In this document: in pieces, positions 20,901-29,634 of the stretch | Position numbering within the stretch: position 1 is the stretch's first letter | Layout: each line of letters starts with the position of its first letter | Source of the DNA: Thermomonas brevis | Lineage (GTDB): Bacteria; Pseudomonadota; Gammaproteobacteria; Xanthomonadales; Xanthomonadaceae | Direction of reading: 5' to 3' | Length of the DNA: 64,000 nucleotides | Assembly (NCBI RefSeq): GCF_014395425.1 | Contig: NZ_CP060711.1 | Span: 1,364,001-1,428,000 of the forward strand | Translations under genes and position numbers: made by a program | Notes under the pieces: generated by a model | Seen by the model: the letters and a program-made list of their open reading frames with translations, nothing else | Databases searched by the model: none | What the model was told of the DNA's origin: nothing

Positions 20901-23900
20901 TCAGCCGCGCGCCTCGTCCTCGCGCACCCGGAACCACGCCGCGTACAGCGCCGGCAGGAAGAACAGGGTGAGCAGGGTCGCCACGGTCAGGCCGCCCATG
21001 ATCGCCACCGCCATCGAACCGTAGAAGGCGCTGCGCGACAGCGGGATCATCGCCAGGATCGCCGCCAGCGCGGTCAGCACGATGGGCCGGAAGCGGCGCA
21101 CGGTGGCATCGACAATGGCGTGCCAACGGTCGTGACCGGCGTCGATGTCCTGCTGGATCTGGTCGACCAGGATGACCGAGTTGCGCATCACCATGCCGGC
21201 CAGGGCAATGGTGCCCAGCATCGCCACGAAGCCGAACGGCACCCGGAACAGCAGCAGCGCCGCGACCACGCCGATCAGCCCCAGCGGCGCGGTCAGCAGC
21301 ACCAGCGCGGTGCGCGGGAAGCTGCGCAGCTGCAGCATCAGCAGCGCGGTCACCACCAGCACGAACAGCGGCATGCCGGCCTTGATCGAGTTCTGCCCGC
21401 GCGCGGAGTCCTCCACCGTGCCGCCGGTTTCCAGCAGGTAGCCCTCCGGCAGCGAGGCGCGGATGTCGTCCAGCGTCGGCAGGATCTGCGCTACCACCGT
21501 GGGCGGGGTCAGCGCGTCGGTGCGGAGGTCGGCGCGCACCGTCACCGTGGGCAGGCGGTCGCGGTGCCAGATGATGCCGTCCTCGAAGCCGTAGTCCAGC
21601 GTGGCGATCTGCGCCAGCGGCACGCTGCCGTTCGGCGTCGGCACGGCGAGGCTGCCGAGCAGGTCGGGCCGCGCGCGCTCGTCGGCGGTGCCGCGCAGCA
21701 GGATCTCGATCAGCTCGTTGTCCTCGCGGTAGGTGCTCACCGGCAGGCCCGACAGCGAGCCGGACAGGAAGTGCGCCAGCTGCGCGCTGCTCACGCCCAG
21801 GGCGCGGGCGCGATCCTGGTCGATGCGCAGGCGCACCACCTTGCTCGGCTCGCTCCAGTCCAGGTTGACGTTGGTGACGTTGGCGTTCGCACGCACCTTG
21901 TCCGCGACGCGGCGGGCGATGGCCTGCACCTGCCCGATGTCCTCGCCCGACACGCGCAGCTGCACCGGATAGCCCACCGGCGGGCCATTCTCCAGCCGGG
22001 TCACGCGGAACTGGATCTCCGGGAACTGCGGCGCGACCTCCTCGATCAGCCAGCGCCGCGTCGCCTCGCGCGCGTCCATGTCCTTCGCCAGCACCACGAA
22101 CTGGCTGAAGTTCGCCGCCGGCAATTGCTGATCCAGCGGCAGGTAGAAGCGCGGCGAGCCGGTGCCGACGTAGGCGACGAAGTTGTCAATGTCCTTGCGC
22201 GACTTCAGCAGCGCTTCGAGCTTTTTCGCCTGCGCGTCGGTGGCGCGCAGCGAACTGCCTTCGGCCAGTTCCAGATCGACCATCAGTTCGGGCCGTACCG
22301 AATCCGGGAAGAACTGCTGCGGCACGAACCGGAACAGCGCGATCGACGCCGCGAACGCCAGCACCGTCGCGCCGATCACCAGCCAGCGGTGGCGCAGGCA
22401 GGAGTCCAGCCAGCCGCGCAGGCGGCGGTAGAACGCGCTGGCGTAGGGATCGTGCGCGGCCTCGCCGGCCGGCGCCGCCGGCGCGCCGCCGAAGCGCTGG
22501 CGCAGGCGCTGCATCAGGGTCGGCCGCAAGTGCGCGTCGTGCAGGTCCGGCAGCATCTTGTCGCCCAGCCACGGGATGAACAACACCGCCGCCACCCACG
22601 ACACGCACAGCGCGATCGTCACCACTTGGAACAGCGAGCGCGTGTATTCGCCGGTGCTCGACGCGGCGGTGGCGATCGGCAGGAAGCCGGCCGCGGTCAC
22701 CAGCGTGCCGGTGAGCATCGGGAACGCGGTCGACTCCCAGGCGAAGCTCGCCGCCTTCAGCCGCGAGTAGCCTTGCTCCATCTTGATCGCCATCATCTCC
22801 ACCGCGATGATCGCGTCGTCCACCAGCAGGCCCAGCGCCAGCACCAGCGCGCCCAGCGAAATCTTGTGCAGGCCGATGTCGAAGAAGTGCATGACCGCGA
22901 AGGTCATCGCCAGCACCAGCGGGATGCTGACCGCGACCACCAGGCCGGTGCGCAGGCCCAGCGAGAAGAAGCTGACCAGCAGCACGATGGCGACCGCCTC
23001 CGCCAGCACGCGCACGAATTCGCCCACGGCGTCGTGCACGGTCTGCGGCTGGTCGGACACCTTGCGCAGCTGCATGCCCGCCGGCAACGTCTTCTGCAGG
23101 CGCAGGAACTCGCTTTCCAGCGTCTGGCCGAGACGGATGATGTCGCCGCCGTCGCGCATCGCCACCGCGATGCCGAGCGCGTCCTGGCCCATGAAGCGCA
23201 TCTTCGGCGCGGCCGGATCGGCGAAGCCGCGCGCCACGCTGGCGATGTCGCCCAGCCGCACGGTGCGCTCGCCGGCGCGGATCGGGAACGCGCGGATCTG
23301 CTCGACCGAATCGAACTGCCCGTCCACGCGCAGGCGCACGCGGTCGCTGCCGGTCTCGAAGAAACCGGCCTGCGCCACCGCGTTCTGCTCGTCCAGCGCC
23401 TGCTTCACCGCCGATAGCGGGATGCCGAGCGTGGCGAGCTTGGTGTTGGACAGCTCGATCCAGATCTTCTCGTCCTGCAGGCCGATCAGTTCGACCTTGC
23501 CGACGTCCGGCACACGCTGCAATTCGAGCTGGATGCGGTCGGCGTAGTCCTTCATCAGCGCGTAGTCGAAACCGGGCGCGGTCAGGGCGTAGATGTTGCC
23601 GAAGGTGTCGCCGAACTCGTCGTTGAAGAACGGGCCGATGGCCTCGGCCGGCAGCGTCGCGCGAATGTCGCCGACCTTCTTGCGCACCTGGTACCAGAGT
23701 TCCGGCACGTCCTTCGACGGCATCGAATCGCGCGCCATCACGATCACCTGCGATTCGCCGGGCCGCGAATACGAACGCACGAACTCGTACTTGCCGGTGC
23801 CCATCACCGCCTTCTCGACGCGCTCGGTGACCTGCTTGGACACCTGCTCCGCCGTCGCGCCCGGCCACAGCGTGCGCACCACCATCGCCTTGAAGGTGAA

Positions 23901-24026
23901 CGGCGGATCTTCGGACTGCCCGAGCTGGCGGTACGACCACGCGCCAGCCAGCGCCAGCACGATCATCGCGAACAGCACCAGCGCGCGGTTGCGCAGCGCC
24001 CATTCGGAAAGGTTGAAGCGGCCCAC
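20901..24026 (-). CDS. RND-family efflux permease
   Basis: A 1041-residue inner-membrane proton-driven drug exporter. It has the twelve-helix RND layout: helix 1 (LVLFAMIVLALAGAW), a first large periplasmic loop starting QLGQSEDPPFTFK, helices 2-6 with the proton-relay aspartate pair in GLLVDDAIIAVEMM, a second loop from about 570, and helices 8-12 at the end. The opening motif is typical of the branch that includes TriC-like pumps rather than AcrB. The adaptor gene is three bases upstream and a divergent TetR gene follows beyond it. Substrate cannot be told. An outer-membrane partner could be the TolC encoded 2.6 kb away. Confidence 0.95.
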   Translation of the reverse strand: MGRFNLSEWALRNRALVLFAMIVLALAGAWSYRQLGQSEDPPFTFKAMVVRTLWPGATAEQVSKQVTERVEKAVMGTGKYEFVRSYSRPGESQVIVMARDSMPSKDVPELWYQVRKKVGDIRATLPAEAIGPFFNDEFGDTFGNIYALTAPGFDYALMKDYADRIQLELQRVPDVGKVELIGLQDEKIWIELSNTKLATLGIPLSAVKQALDEQNAVAQAGFFETGSDRVRLRVDGQFDSVEQIRAFPIRAGERTVRLGDIASVARGFADPAAPKMRFMGQDALGIAVAMRDGGDIIRLGQTLESEFLRLQKTLPAGMQLRKVSDQPQTVHDAVGEFVRVLAEAVAIVLLVSFFSLGLRTGLVVAVSIPLVLAMTFAVMHFFDIGLHKISLGALVLALGLLVDDAIIAVEMMAIKMEQGYSRLKAASFAWESTAFPMLTGTLVTAAGFLPIATAASSTGEYTRSLFQVVTIALCVSWVAAVLFIPWLGDKMLPDLHDAHLRPTLMQRLRQRFGGAPAAPAGEAAHDPYASAFYRRLRGWLDSCLRHRWLVIGATVLAFAASIALFRFVPQQFFPDSVRPELMVDLELAEGSSLRATDAQAKKLEALLKSRKDIDNFVAYVGTGSPRFYLPLDQQLPAANFSQFVVLAKDMDAREATRRWLIEEVAPQFPEIQFRVTRLENGPPVGYPVQLRVSGEDIGQVQAIARRVADKVRANANVTNVNLDWSEPSKVVRLRIDQDRARALGVSSAQLAHFLSGSLSGLPVSTYREDNELIEILLRGTADERARPDLLGSLAVPTPNGSVPLAQIATLDYGFEDGIIWHRDRLPTVTVRADLRTDALTPPTVVAQILPTLDDIRASLPEGYLLETGGTVEDSARGQNSIKAGMPLFVLVVTALLMLQLRSFPRTALVLLTAPLGLIGVVAALLLFRVPFGFVAMLGTIALAGMVMRNSVILVDQIQQDIDAGHDRWHAIVDATVRRFRPIVLTALAAILAMIPLSRSAFYGSMAVAIMGGLTVATLLTLFFLPALYAAWFRVREDEARG

Positions 24027-24029
24027 GGC

Positions 24030-25127
24030 TCAGCGCGCCCCGACCGCGACCGGGCGGTTGCGCCGGTCCACCGGCGCGACCTTCTCGCCCTCGCGCAGCA
24101 GGTGCCCGCCGGCGGCCACCACCCATTCGCCGGCCTTCACGCCGTCCAGCACCGGCACGCTGTCCTCGCCGTAGCCGCCCAGCTTCACCGCGCGCTGGCG
24201 CGCCGTGCCGGCGGCATCGACCACCCACACCGCGGTGGCGCCGCCGTCGTCGCGCTGCACCGCTGCCAGCGGCAGGCGCAGGCCGCCGCCGGCCGCATCG
24301 GCCACGAACACGCGCGCGCTCTGGCCGAGCCCGACCTCCGCCGCCAGCGCGCCGTCCAGCGCGACGCGCGCGGCGTAGGTGCGGGTCTGCGGATCGGCCG
24401 CGGCGGCGATCTCGCGGATATGCCCCGGCAGGCGCCGGCCGGGCGCGCTCCACAGTTCGACGATGGCCGACTGGCCGGTGCGGAAGTCGCGGATGCGCGC
24501 TTCCGGCAGGCCGATCGCCACTTCGCGTCCGCCGTCGGCGGCGAGCAGGAAAATGGGTTGACCGGCCGCCACCACCTGCCCGGCCTCGGCCTGGCGGGCG
24601 GCGATCACGCCGTCGCGCGGCGCGCGCAGCCGGGTGTAGGCGGACTGGTTGCGCGCCAGTTCGTATTGCGCGCGCGCCGCGCGGTAGGCGGCCTGCTGCG
24701 CGTCGAACGCGGACTGGCTGACCAGCTTCTGCGCCAGCAGCTTGCGGTAGCGCTCCAGGTCGCCGCCGAGGCGGGCCATGTCGGCCTGCGCGGCGCTGGC
24801 CTGCAGTTGCGCATCGCCGGGATCGAGTTCGGCCAGCACCTGGCCCTGCTTCACCGGCTGGCCGGCATCGACGAAGCGCTTGCTCAGATTGCCGCCGACG
24901 CGGAACGCCAGCGCGCTTTCCTGATGCGCGTGCACTTCGCCGGCGAAGGCTTCGGCGGCCATGTCGGCGGCGGCGCCGGGCTGCACCACCAGCACCTTGC
25001 GCGCCGCTTCCGGCGCCTGCGTCGCGCCGCCACAGCCGACCAGCGCCAATGCCATCGCCAGCACCGGCAGCGCGTCGCGCAGCCTCTTTCCGCCCTGCTC
25101 CATGCCCGCTCCGTCGGCCTGCGCCAT
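24030..25127 (-). CDS. RND efflux adaptor lipoprotein (membrane fusion protein)
   Basis: A 365-residue periplasmic adaptor that links the RND permease to an outer-membrane channel. Signal and lipobox: VLAMALALVGC, so the mature protein is probably acylated on Cys and anchored in the inner membrane. Then come a barrel-sandwich half (FAGEVHAHQESALAFRVGG), a coiled-coil hairpin (about 105-165), the second lipoyl half (RLRAPRDGVIAARQAEAGQVV) and a beta-barrel/membrane-proximal region. An alternative start at an internal Met (25103) would shorten the N-region by eight residues. Divergent from tetR with 55 bases between. Confidence 0.93.
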   Translation of the reverse strand: MAQADGAGMEQGGKRLRDALPVLAMALALVGCGGATQAPEAARKVLVVQPGAAADMAAEAFAGEVHAHQESALAFRVGGNLSKRFVDAGQPVKQGQVLAELDPGDAQLQASAAQADMARLGGDLERYRKLLAQKLVSQSAFDAQQAAYRAARAQYELARNQSAYTRLRAPRDGVIAARQAEAGQVVAAGQPIFLLAADGGREVAIGLPEARIRDFRTGQSAIVELWSAPGRRLPGHIREIAAAADPQTRTYAARVALDGALAAEVGLGQSARVFVADAAGGGLRLPLAAVQRDDGGATAVWVVDAAGTARQRAVKLGGYGEDSVPVLDGVKAGEWVVAAGGHLLREGEKVAPVDRRNRPVAVGAR

Positions 25128-25182
25128 AATTGAACTGCCCGGTATGGTATAATTACGAAACTTCGCAGTCCAGTATCAAGGC
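25128..25182. promoter_or_regulatory. Divergent promoter region, efflux adaptor / tetR
   Basis: A 55-base A/T-rich stretch in a GC-rich neighbourhood. On the plus strand it holds a perfect -10, TATAAT, at 25148-25153, which would start the tetR transcript near 25160. On the minus strand TATACC overlaps it (25146-25151) and could serve the pump operon. ACTGC (25134) and GCAGT (25165) are far-spaced inverted halves flanking both. TetR would be expected to bind here and repress both genes; the operator itself is not resolved. Confidence 0.6.
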
Positions 25183-25827
25183 ATGACCCGCACCACCCCC
25201 GCCAGCAAGCCCGCCGGTCCCGGCCGCCCGAAGGATCTCGCCAAGCGCGCGGCGATCCTGGAAGCGGCCAAGCGCCTGTTCGTCCTGCAGGGGTTCGACG
25301 GCGTCAGCATGGACCAGATCGCGGCCGAGGCCGGCGTGTCCAAGCTCACCGTGTACAGCCACTTCGGCGACAAGGACAGCCTGTTCGCCGACGCAGTGCG
25401 CGCGCACTGCGAGCAGGGCATGCCGACCCGGCTGTTCGAGCCCGACCCCGACGTGCCGCTGCGCGAACGCCTGACCGACATCGCCGAGGCGTTCTTCGCG
25501 ATGGTCATGACGCCCGAGGCGATCGCCGGGCACCGCATCCTGTGCTCGCCGCAGATCGCCACCAGCCACATGCCGGCGATGTTCTGGGAAGCCGGCCCGC
25601 AGCGCGTGCAGGACGCGTTCACCGCGCTGCTGCAGCGGCGCATCGCCGCCGGCGAGCTGGAGATCGACGATCCCGTGCGCGCCGCCGGCCACTTCTTCAC
25701 CCTGCTCAAGGGCGAGCCGCACGCGCAGGCCGTGTTCGGCTACTGCTGCAGCGGCCGCCACGACACGCCGCACGCGCACATCGCCAGCGTCGTCGACCTG
25801 TTCCTGCGCGCCTATGCGAAGCGCTGA
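25183..25827 (+). CDS. TetR-family repressor of the RND pump
   Basis: A 214-residue regulator. The N-terminal helix-turn-helix spans about residues 20-65 (AAILEAAKRLFVLQGFDGVSMDQIAAEAGVSKLTVYSHFGDKDSL), a strong TetR match given here as its span; the rest is a helical ligand-binding domain with a TetR_C-type AefR-like signature (FFTLLKGEPHAQAVFG). The gene is divergent from the adaptor and pump, the classic arrangement for a local repressor released by a pump substrate. Ligand unknown. Confidence 0.92.
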   Translation: MTRTTPASKPAGPGRPKDLAKRAAILEAAKRLFVLQGFDGVSMDQIAAEAGVSKLTVYSHFGDKDSLFADAVRAHCEQGMPTRLFEPDPDVPLRERLTDIAEAFFAMVMTPEAIAGHRILCSPQIATSHMPAMFWEAGPQRVQDAFTALLQRRIAAGELEIDDPVRAAGHFFTLLKGEPHAQAVFGYCCSGRHDTPHAHIASVVDLFLRAYAKR

Positions 25828-25956
25828 CGCCCTGCGGCCCGCCGTTCCGTCGCCTGAACGGCAGTCGGCCCTGCCCTTGGTCGCGGTGACTTCCGGCACT
25901 GCGTGCTGGTGTACCGGTACGGCCAGACTGCCCGCCAGATCGGGAACCGCCGGCAC

Positions 25957-25962
25957 TACAAT
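25957..25962 (+). promoter_or_regulatory. Putative -10 element of the PIMT-like/tolC operon
   Basis: TACAAT at 25957-25962, a one-mismatch -10, lies 30 bases before the methyltransferase start. No clear -35 is seen 17 bases upstream (GCCAGA). The 165-base gap from tetR otherwise shows nothing recognisable. Confidence 0.4.
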
Positions 25963-25992
25963 GCACGGTTCCCCGCAACGGATTTTCCCCGC

Positions 25993-26646
25993 ATGAGCAT
26001 CGACTTCGCCCTCGCCCGCGAGAACATGGTGGAACAGCAGGTCCGTCCCTGGGACGTGCTGGACGTGCGCGTGCTGGACACCCTCGCCCGCCTGCCGCGC
26101 GACGCCTTCGTGGCCGACGCGCTGCGCAGCCTGGCCTATGCCGACACCGCGCTGCCGATCGGCCACGGCGAGACGATGATGAAGCCGGTGCTGGAAGGCC
26201 GCGCGCTGCAGGCGCTGCTGCCGACCGAAGCGGAAAGCGTGCTGGAGATCGGCGCGGGCAACGGCTACCTGACCGCCTGCCTCGCCCGGCTGTCGCGCGA
26301 GACGGTGGGCATCGAGCGCCACGCCGACCTGGCCGAGGCCGCGCAGACGCGGCTGGCGGCGCAGGGAATCAATAACGCCACCGTGCAGGCCGCCGACGCG
26401 TTCGCCTGGAACCCGGGCCGCGGCTTCGACGTGATCTGCGTCAGCGGCGCGATGGCGGCGATCCCGGCGCGCTTCGTCGAATGGCTCAATCCGGGCGGCC
26501 GCATGTTCGTGGTGCACGGCCGCTCGCCGGCGATGGAAGCGGCGCTGGTGCACCGCACTGTCAACGGCACCCGCGTCGAATCGTTGTTCGAAACCGACCT
26601 TCCCTATCTCGCGGGCGCCGAGCCGGTGCCCGCCTTCACCCTGTAA
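25993..26646 (+). CDS. PIMT-family methyltransferase lacking the catalytic motif
   Basis: A 217-residue cytosolic protein of the protein-L-isoaspartate O-methyltransferase family. It has SAM-binding motif I (VLEIGAGNGYLTA), the acidic end of strand 2 (VGIERH) and the family opening PRDAFV...LPIG. Where true Pcm enzymes have GQTISQP, this one reads GETMMKP, so the catalytic Ser is missing and isoaspartate repair is doubtful. The start MSIDFALAREN was chosen over an upstream in-frame stretch that overlaps the probable promoter. It lies 18 bases before tolC, so the two are co-transcribed. Confidence 0.85.
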   Translation: MSIDFALARENMVEQQVRPWDVLDVRVLDTLARLPRDAFVADALRSLAYADTALPIGHGETMMKPVLEGRALQALLPTEAESVLEIGAGNGYLTACLARLSRETVGIERHADLAEAAQTRLAAQGINNATVQAADAFAWNPGRGFDVICVSGAMAAIPARFVEWLNPGGRMFVVHGRSPAMEAALVHRTVNGTRVESLFETDLPYLAGAEPVPAFTL

Positions 26647-26664
26647 GCCGCCAAGGACTCCCCC

Positions 26665-28020
26665 ATGTCGCTTCGCCCGCTCGCCCTTGCCCTCGCCGTC
26701 GCCCTGCTGCCCGCCGCGGCCCAAGCGGACGACCTGCTCCAGAGCTACCAGAACGCGCGCAGCAGCGACCCGCAATTCGCGGCCGCCGAATCGAACCGCG
26801 CCATCGCCGCCGAGCGCCCGGTGCAGGCGCGCGCATCGCTGCTGCCGCAGGTGAACGGCACCGTCGGCTACGACCTCGCCAATCGCGGCGACACCGATGG
26901 CGACGGCCAGAGCGACGGCACGGCCCGCAGCGCCTCGTGGCGGGTCGGTGCGCAGCAGTCGATCTTCGATTACGGCAACTTCACCGCGCTGCGCGCCGCC
27001 AAGGCGCAGGACCGCGCCGGCGCGTTCGACCTGGAAGCGGCCGGCCACAGCCTCATCACCCGCACGTCCGCCGCCTACTTCAACGTGCTGGTGCAGCTGG
27101 AAACGCTGTCCGCCGCCGAAGCCGCGGAAACCGCGCTGAAGAAGCAGTTCGACTTCGCCAGCAAGCGCCTGGAAGTCGGCCTGGCGCCGATCACCGACGT
27201 ACACGAGGCGCGCGCGCAGTACGACGCGGCCCGCGCGAACTCCATCCTCGCCCGCAACGCCGTGCAGGACGCCTATCAGGCGCTGGTCGAGATCACCGGC
27301 ACGCCGGTCGCCAACCTCAAGGGCCTGCCGGACGACTTCAAGCCGGCGCTGCCCGAGTCGCGCGACGCAGAAGGCTGGGTCGCCACCGCGCTCGCCGAGA
27401 ACCCGTCGCTCAAGGCGCAGTCCGCGGACGTGGAGGCGGCCGAAGCCAATGTCGCCACCGCGCGCTCGGGCCATTACCCGACGCTGGGCCTGCAGGCGTC
27501 CTACGGCAAGGCCATTCCCGGCCTGTACGACAACCCGGCCTACTTCGGCAACAACGACGCCAACACCAGCGTCGGCATCACCCTGAGCATCCCGATCTTC
27601 TCCGGCTTCGCCACCCAGTCCAACGTTCGCAGCTCGCTGGCCCAGCGCGACATCGCGCGCGACCAGCTGGAACAGCAGAAGCGCGCGCTGGAGCGCAACA
27701 CCCGCAACGCTTATCAGGCCCTGGTGGCCGGCATCAGCGAAGTGGAAGCGCGCCGCTTGGCGCTGGTGTCCGCGCAGAGCGCCTACGACGCCTCGCAGGT
27801 CGGCCTGGAAGTCGGCACGCGCACCGTGCTGGACGTGCTGAACAACCAGCGCACCCTGTTCTCCGCGCAGCAGGATTACGCGCAGGCCAAGTACAACTTC
27901 CTGCAGAACCGCCTGCTGCTGGAACAGGCCGCGGGCACCCTGGACGTCTCCGATCTCGAAGACGTGAACCGCCTGCTCACCACCAACGAATCGGTCGCCA
28001 ACGCGATCAGCACGAAGTAA
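26665..28020 (+). CDS. tolC: TolC-family outer-membrane channel
   Basis: A 451-residue protein with a signal peptide (LALALAVALLPAAAQA), then two structural repeats of the outer-membrane efflux protein family: helical hairpins rich in Ala/Gln/Glu with the motifs DLLQSYQNARSSDPQF and, in the second half, NPSLKAQSADVEAAEANVATARSG and VLDVLNNQRTLFSAQQDYAQAKY (partly quoted). It forms the trimeric exit duct used by RND pumps and type I secretion. AAGGA precedes the ATG by seven bases. A strong terminator follows. It may serve the RND pump 2.6 kb away as well as others. Confidence 0.95.
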   Translation: MSLRPLALALAVALLPAAAQADDLLQSYQNARSSDPQFAAAESNRAIAAERPVQARASLLPQVNGTVGYDLANRGDTDGDGQSDGTARSASWRVGAQQSIFDYGNFTALRAAKAQDRAGAFDLEAAGHSLITRTSAAYFNVLVQLETLSAAEAAETALKKQFDFASKRLEVGLAPITDVHEARAQYDAARANSILARNAVQDAYQALVEITGTPVANLKGLPDDFKPALPESRDAEGWVATALAENPSLKAQSADVEAAEANVATARSGHYPTLGLQASYGKAIPGLYDNPAYFGNNDANTSVGITLSIPIFSGFATQSNVRSSLAQRDIARDQLEQQKRALERNTRNAYQALVAGISEVEARRLALVSAQSAYDASQVGLEVGTRTVLDVLNNQRTLFSAQQDYAQAKYNFLQNRLLLEQAAGTLDVSDLEDVNRLLTTNESVANAISTK

Positions 28021-28044
28021 GCCCCGAACAAACCTGCGATACGA

Positions 28045-28073
28045 AAATCCCCGCGAAAGCGGGGATTTTTCTT
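28045..28073 (+). terminator. Intrinsic terminator after tolC
   Basis: AAATCCCCGC-gaaa-GCGGGGATTT followed by TTCTTT: a perfect 10-bp stem, tetraloop and T-rich tail 24 bases after the tolC stop. Clear rho-independent terminator. Confidence 0.93.
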
Positions 28074-28177
28074 TGTGCCTGCGGGCCGTCGCGTCGACTG
28101 TCGCCGTGCGTCGACGAAAAGCACTGCGCTGTTTGCCATCGTTGCAGTCGGTGCGCCCCAAGCCCCAAGGCTTGGCG

Positions 28178-29467
28178 TCATTCCGGCAGCATCGGCTCGA
28201 TCAACGCCAGCGTCCGCGCCAGCGCGCCGCGCCCGTCCTCCAGCAGCCTCGACGCGTTGTCGGCCATGCGCCGCCGCGCGGACTCGTCGTCGAACAGCGC
28301 GCGCAGCGCGTCCGCCAGCGCCGGCGCGTCCGCCACGATCCGCATCGCCTGCGCCTCGCGCAGCCGCCGCGCGATGTCGGCGAAGTTGTGCAGGTGCGGG
28401 CCGCTGAGGATCGCGGCGCCGGTCGCGGCCGGCTCCAGCAGGTTGTGCCCGCCGATCGCCTGCAGGCTGCCGCCGACGAAGGCCACCGGCGCGCAGGCGT
28501 AGAAGCGCAGCAGTTCGCCCAGGGTGTCGATCACGAACACACCGGTGTCCGCGCGCGGCCAGCCGTCGCCGCTGCGCTTGGCCACGGCGAAGCCGGCGTC
28601 GCGCGCGGCCTGCGCCACCGCGCGGAACCGCTCCGGATGACGCGGCGCCCACAGCAGCAGCGCGTCGGGATGGCTGGCGCGCAGTGCGCGGTGCGCTTCC
28701 AGCACCGCCGCTTCCTCGCCCTCGTGGGTGCTGGCGGCGATCCAGACCGGGCGCGCCTCGCCCAGCGCCGCGCGGAACCCGGCGACGAAGCCGTCCGCCT
28801 CCACCGGCGCCATGTCGAACTTCAGGTTGCCGGCGACGTGCACGCACTCCGGCCGTGCGCCCAGTTCGAGGAAGCGGCGAGCGTCGGCCTTCGACTGCGC
28901 CGCCACCAGCCGCACGCTGCCCAGCGCGCGCCGGATCAGCGCGCCCAGCACCCGGTAGCCGCGCAGCGAACGCGCGGACAGCCGTGCGTTGAGGATGTAG
29001 GCGGGGATGCCGCGGTCGCGGCAGCCGAACAGCAGGTTCGGCCACAGCTCGGTTTCCACGATCAGCGCCAGCGTCGGCCGGAAGCGGTCGAGGAAGCGGC
29101 CCACCGCGCCCGGCAGGTCGTAGGGCAGGTAGACGTGGGCGACCGCGTCGCCCCACAGCGCGCGCACCCGCTCGGAACCGGTGGGGGTGATCGTGGTGAC
29201 CACCAGCCGCAGGTCGGGGCGCTGCGCGAGCAGCCGGTTCACCAGCGGCGCGGCGGCGTTGACCTCGCCCACCGACACCGCGTGCAGCCACAGCGGCGCG
29301 CCCGGCGCACCGGCCGGATAGCTGGCGTAGCGTTCGTCCCAGCGCTGGAAGTAGGCGCGCTGGCGGAAGCCGCGCCAGATCAGGTGGTACAGGGTGACCG
29401 GCACGAGCAGGTACAGCGCGGCCGAATACAGGCCGCGCAGCACACGCTCTGTGAGATCGGCCCGCAT
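28178..29467 (-). CDS. waaA: 3-deoxy-D-manno-octulosonic acid (Kdo) transferase
   Basis: A 429-residue GT30 enzyme that adds Kdo to lipid A at the inner face of the inner membrane. It has an N-terminal anchor helix (LYSAALYLLVPVTLYHLIW), the GT30 motif LWLHAVSVGEVNAAAPLV with the catalytic Glu, and a C-terminal CMP-Kdo-binding region with AFVGGSLQAIGGHNLLEPAA. The start MRADLTERV gives normal length. TATCCT lies exactly six bases before this ATG, so the mRNA may be leaderless. It is divergent from the lipid A acyltransferase gene. Confidence 0.95.
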   Translation of the reverse strand: MRADLTERVLRGLYSAALYLLVPVTLYHLIWRGFRQRAYFQRWDERYASYPAGAPGAPLWLHAVSVGEVNAAAPLVNRLLAQRPDLRLVVTTITPTGSERVRALWGDAVAHVYLPYDLPGAVGRFLDRFRPTLALIVETELWPNLLFGCRDRGIPAYILNARLSARSLRGYRVLGALIRRALGSVRLVAAQSKADARRFLELGARPECVHVAGNLKFDMAPVEADGFVAGFRAALGEARPVWIAASTHEGEEAAVLEAHRALRASHPDALLLWAPRHPERFRAVAQAARDAGFAVAKRSGDGWPRADTGVFVIDTLGELLRFYACAPVAFVGGSLQAIGGHNLLEPAATGAAILSGPHLHNFADIARRLREAQAMRIVADAPALADALRALFDDESARRRMADNASRLLEDGRGALARTLALIEPMLPE

Positions 29468-29634
29468 GCGCACAGGATAGCCATGGCGGAGATTCCGCGC
29501 GCGCCGTATTGCCGCATTCGCGTCCGCGAATGTCCCCCGATGCCGTCCTGCGGCCGGCATCTCCTCCTTGATTCCGCAGACGCGAACGCGGCAACACGGC
29601 CCAGGCTCCACGGCTCAGCGCCCGGCATTGCGGG

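Noticed and set aside
25128..25182. Exact TetR operator
   Set aside because: GTATAATTAC and the ACTGC/GCAGT pair are suggestive but neither is a clean palindrome of usual TetR operator size, so only a promoter region was annotated.
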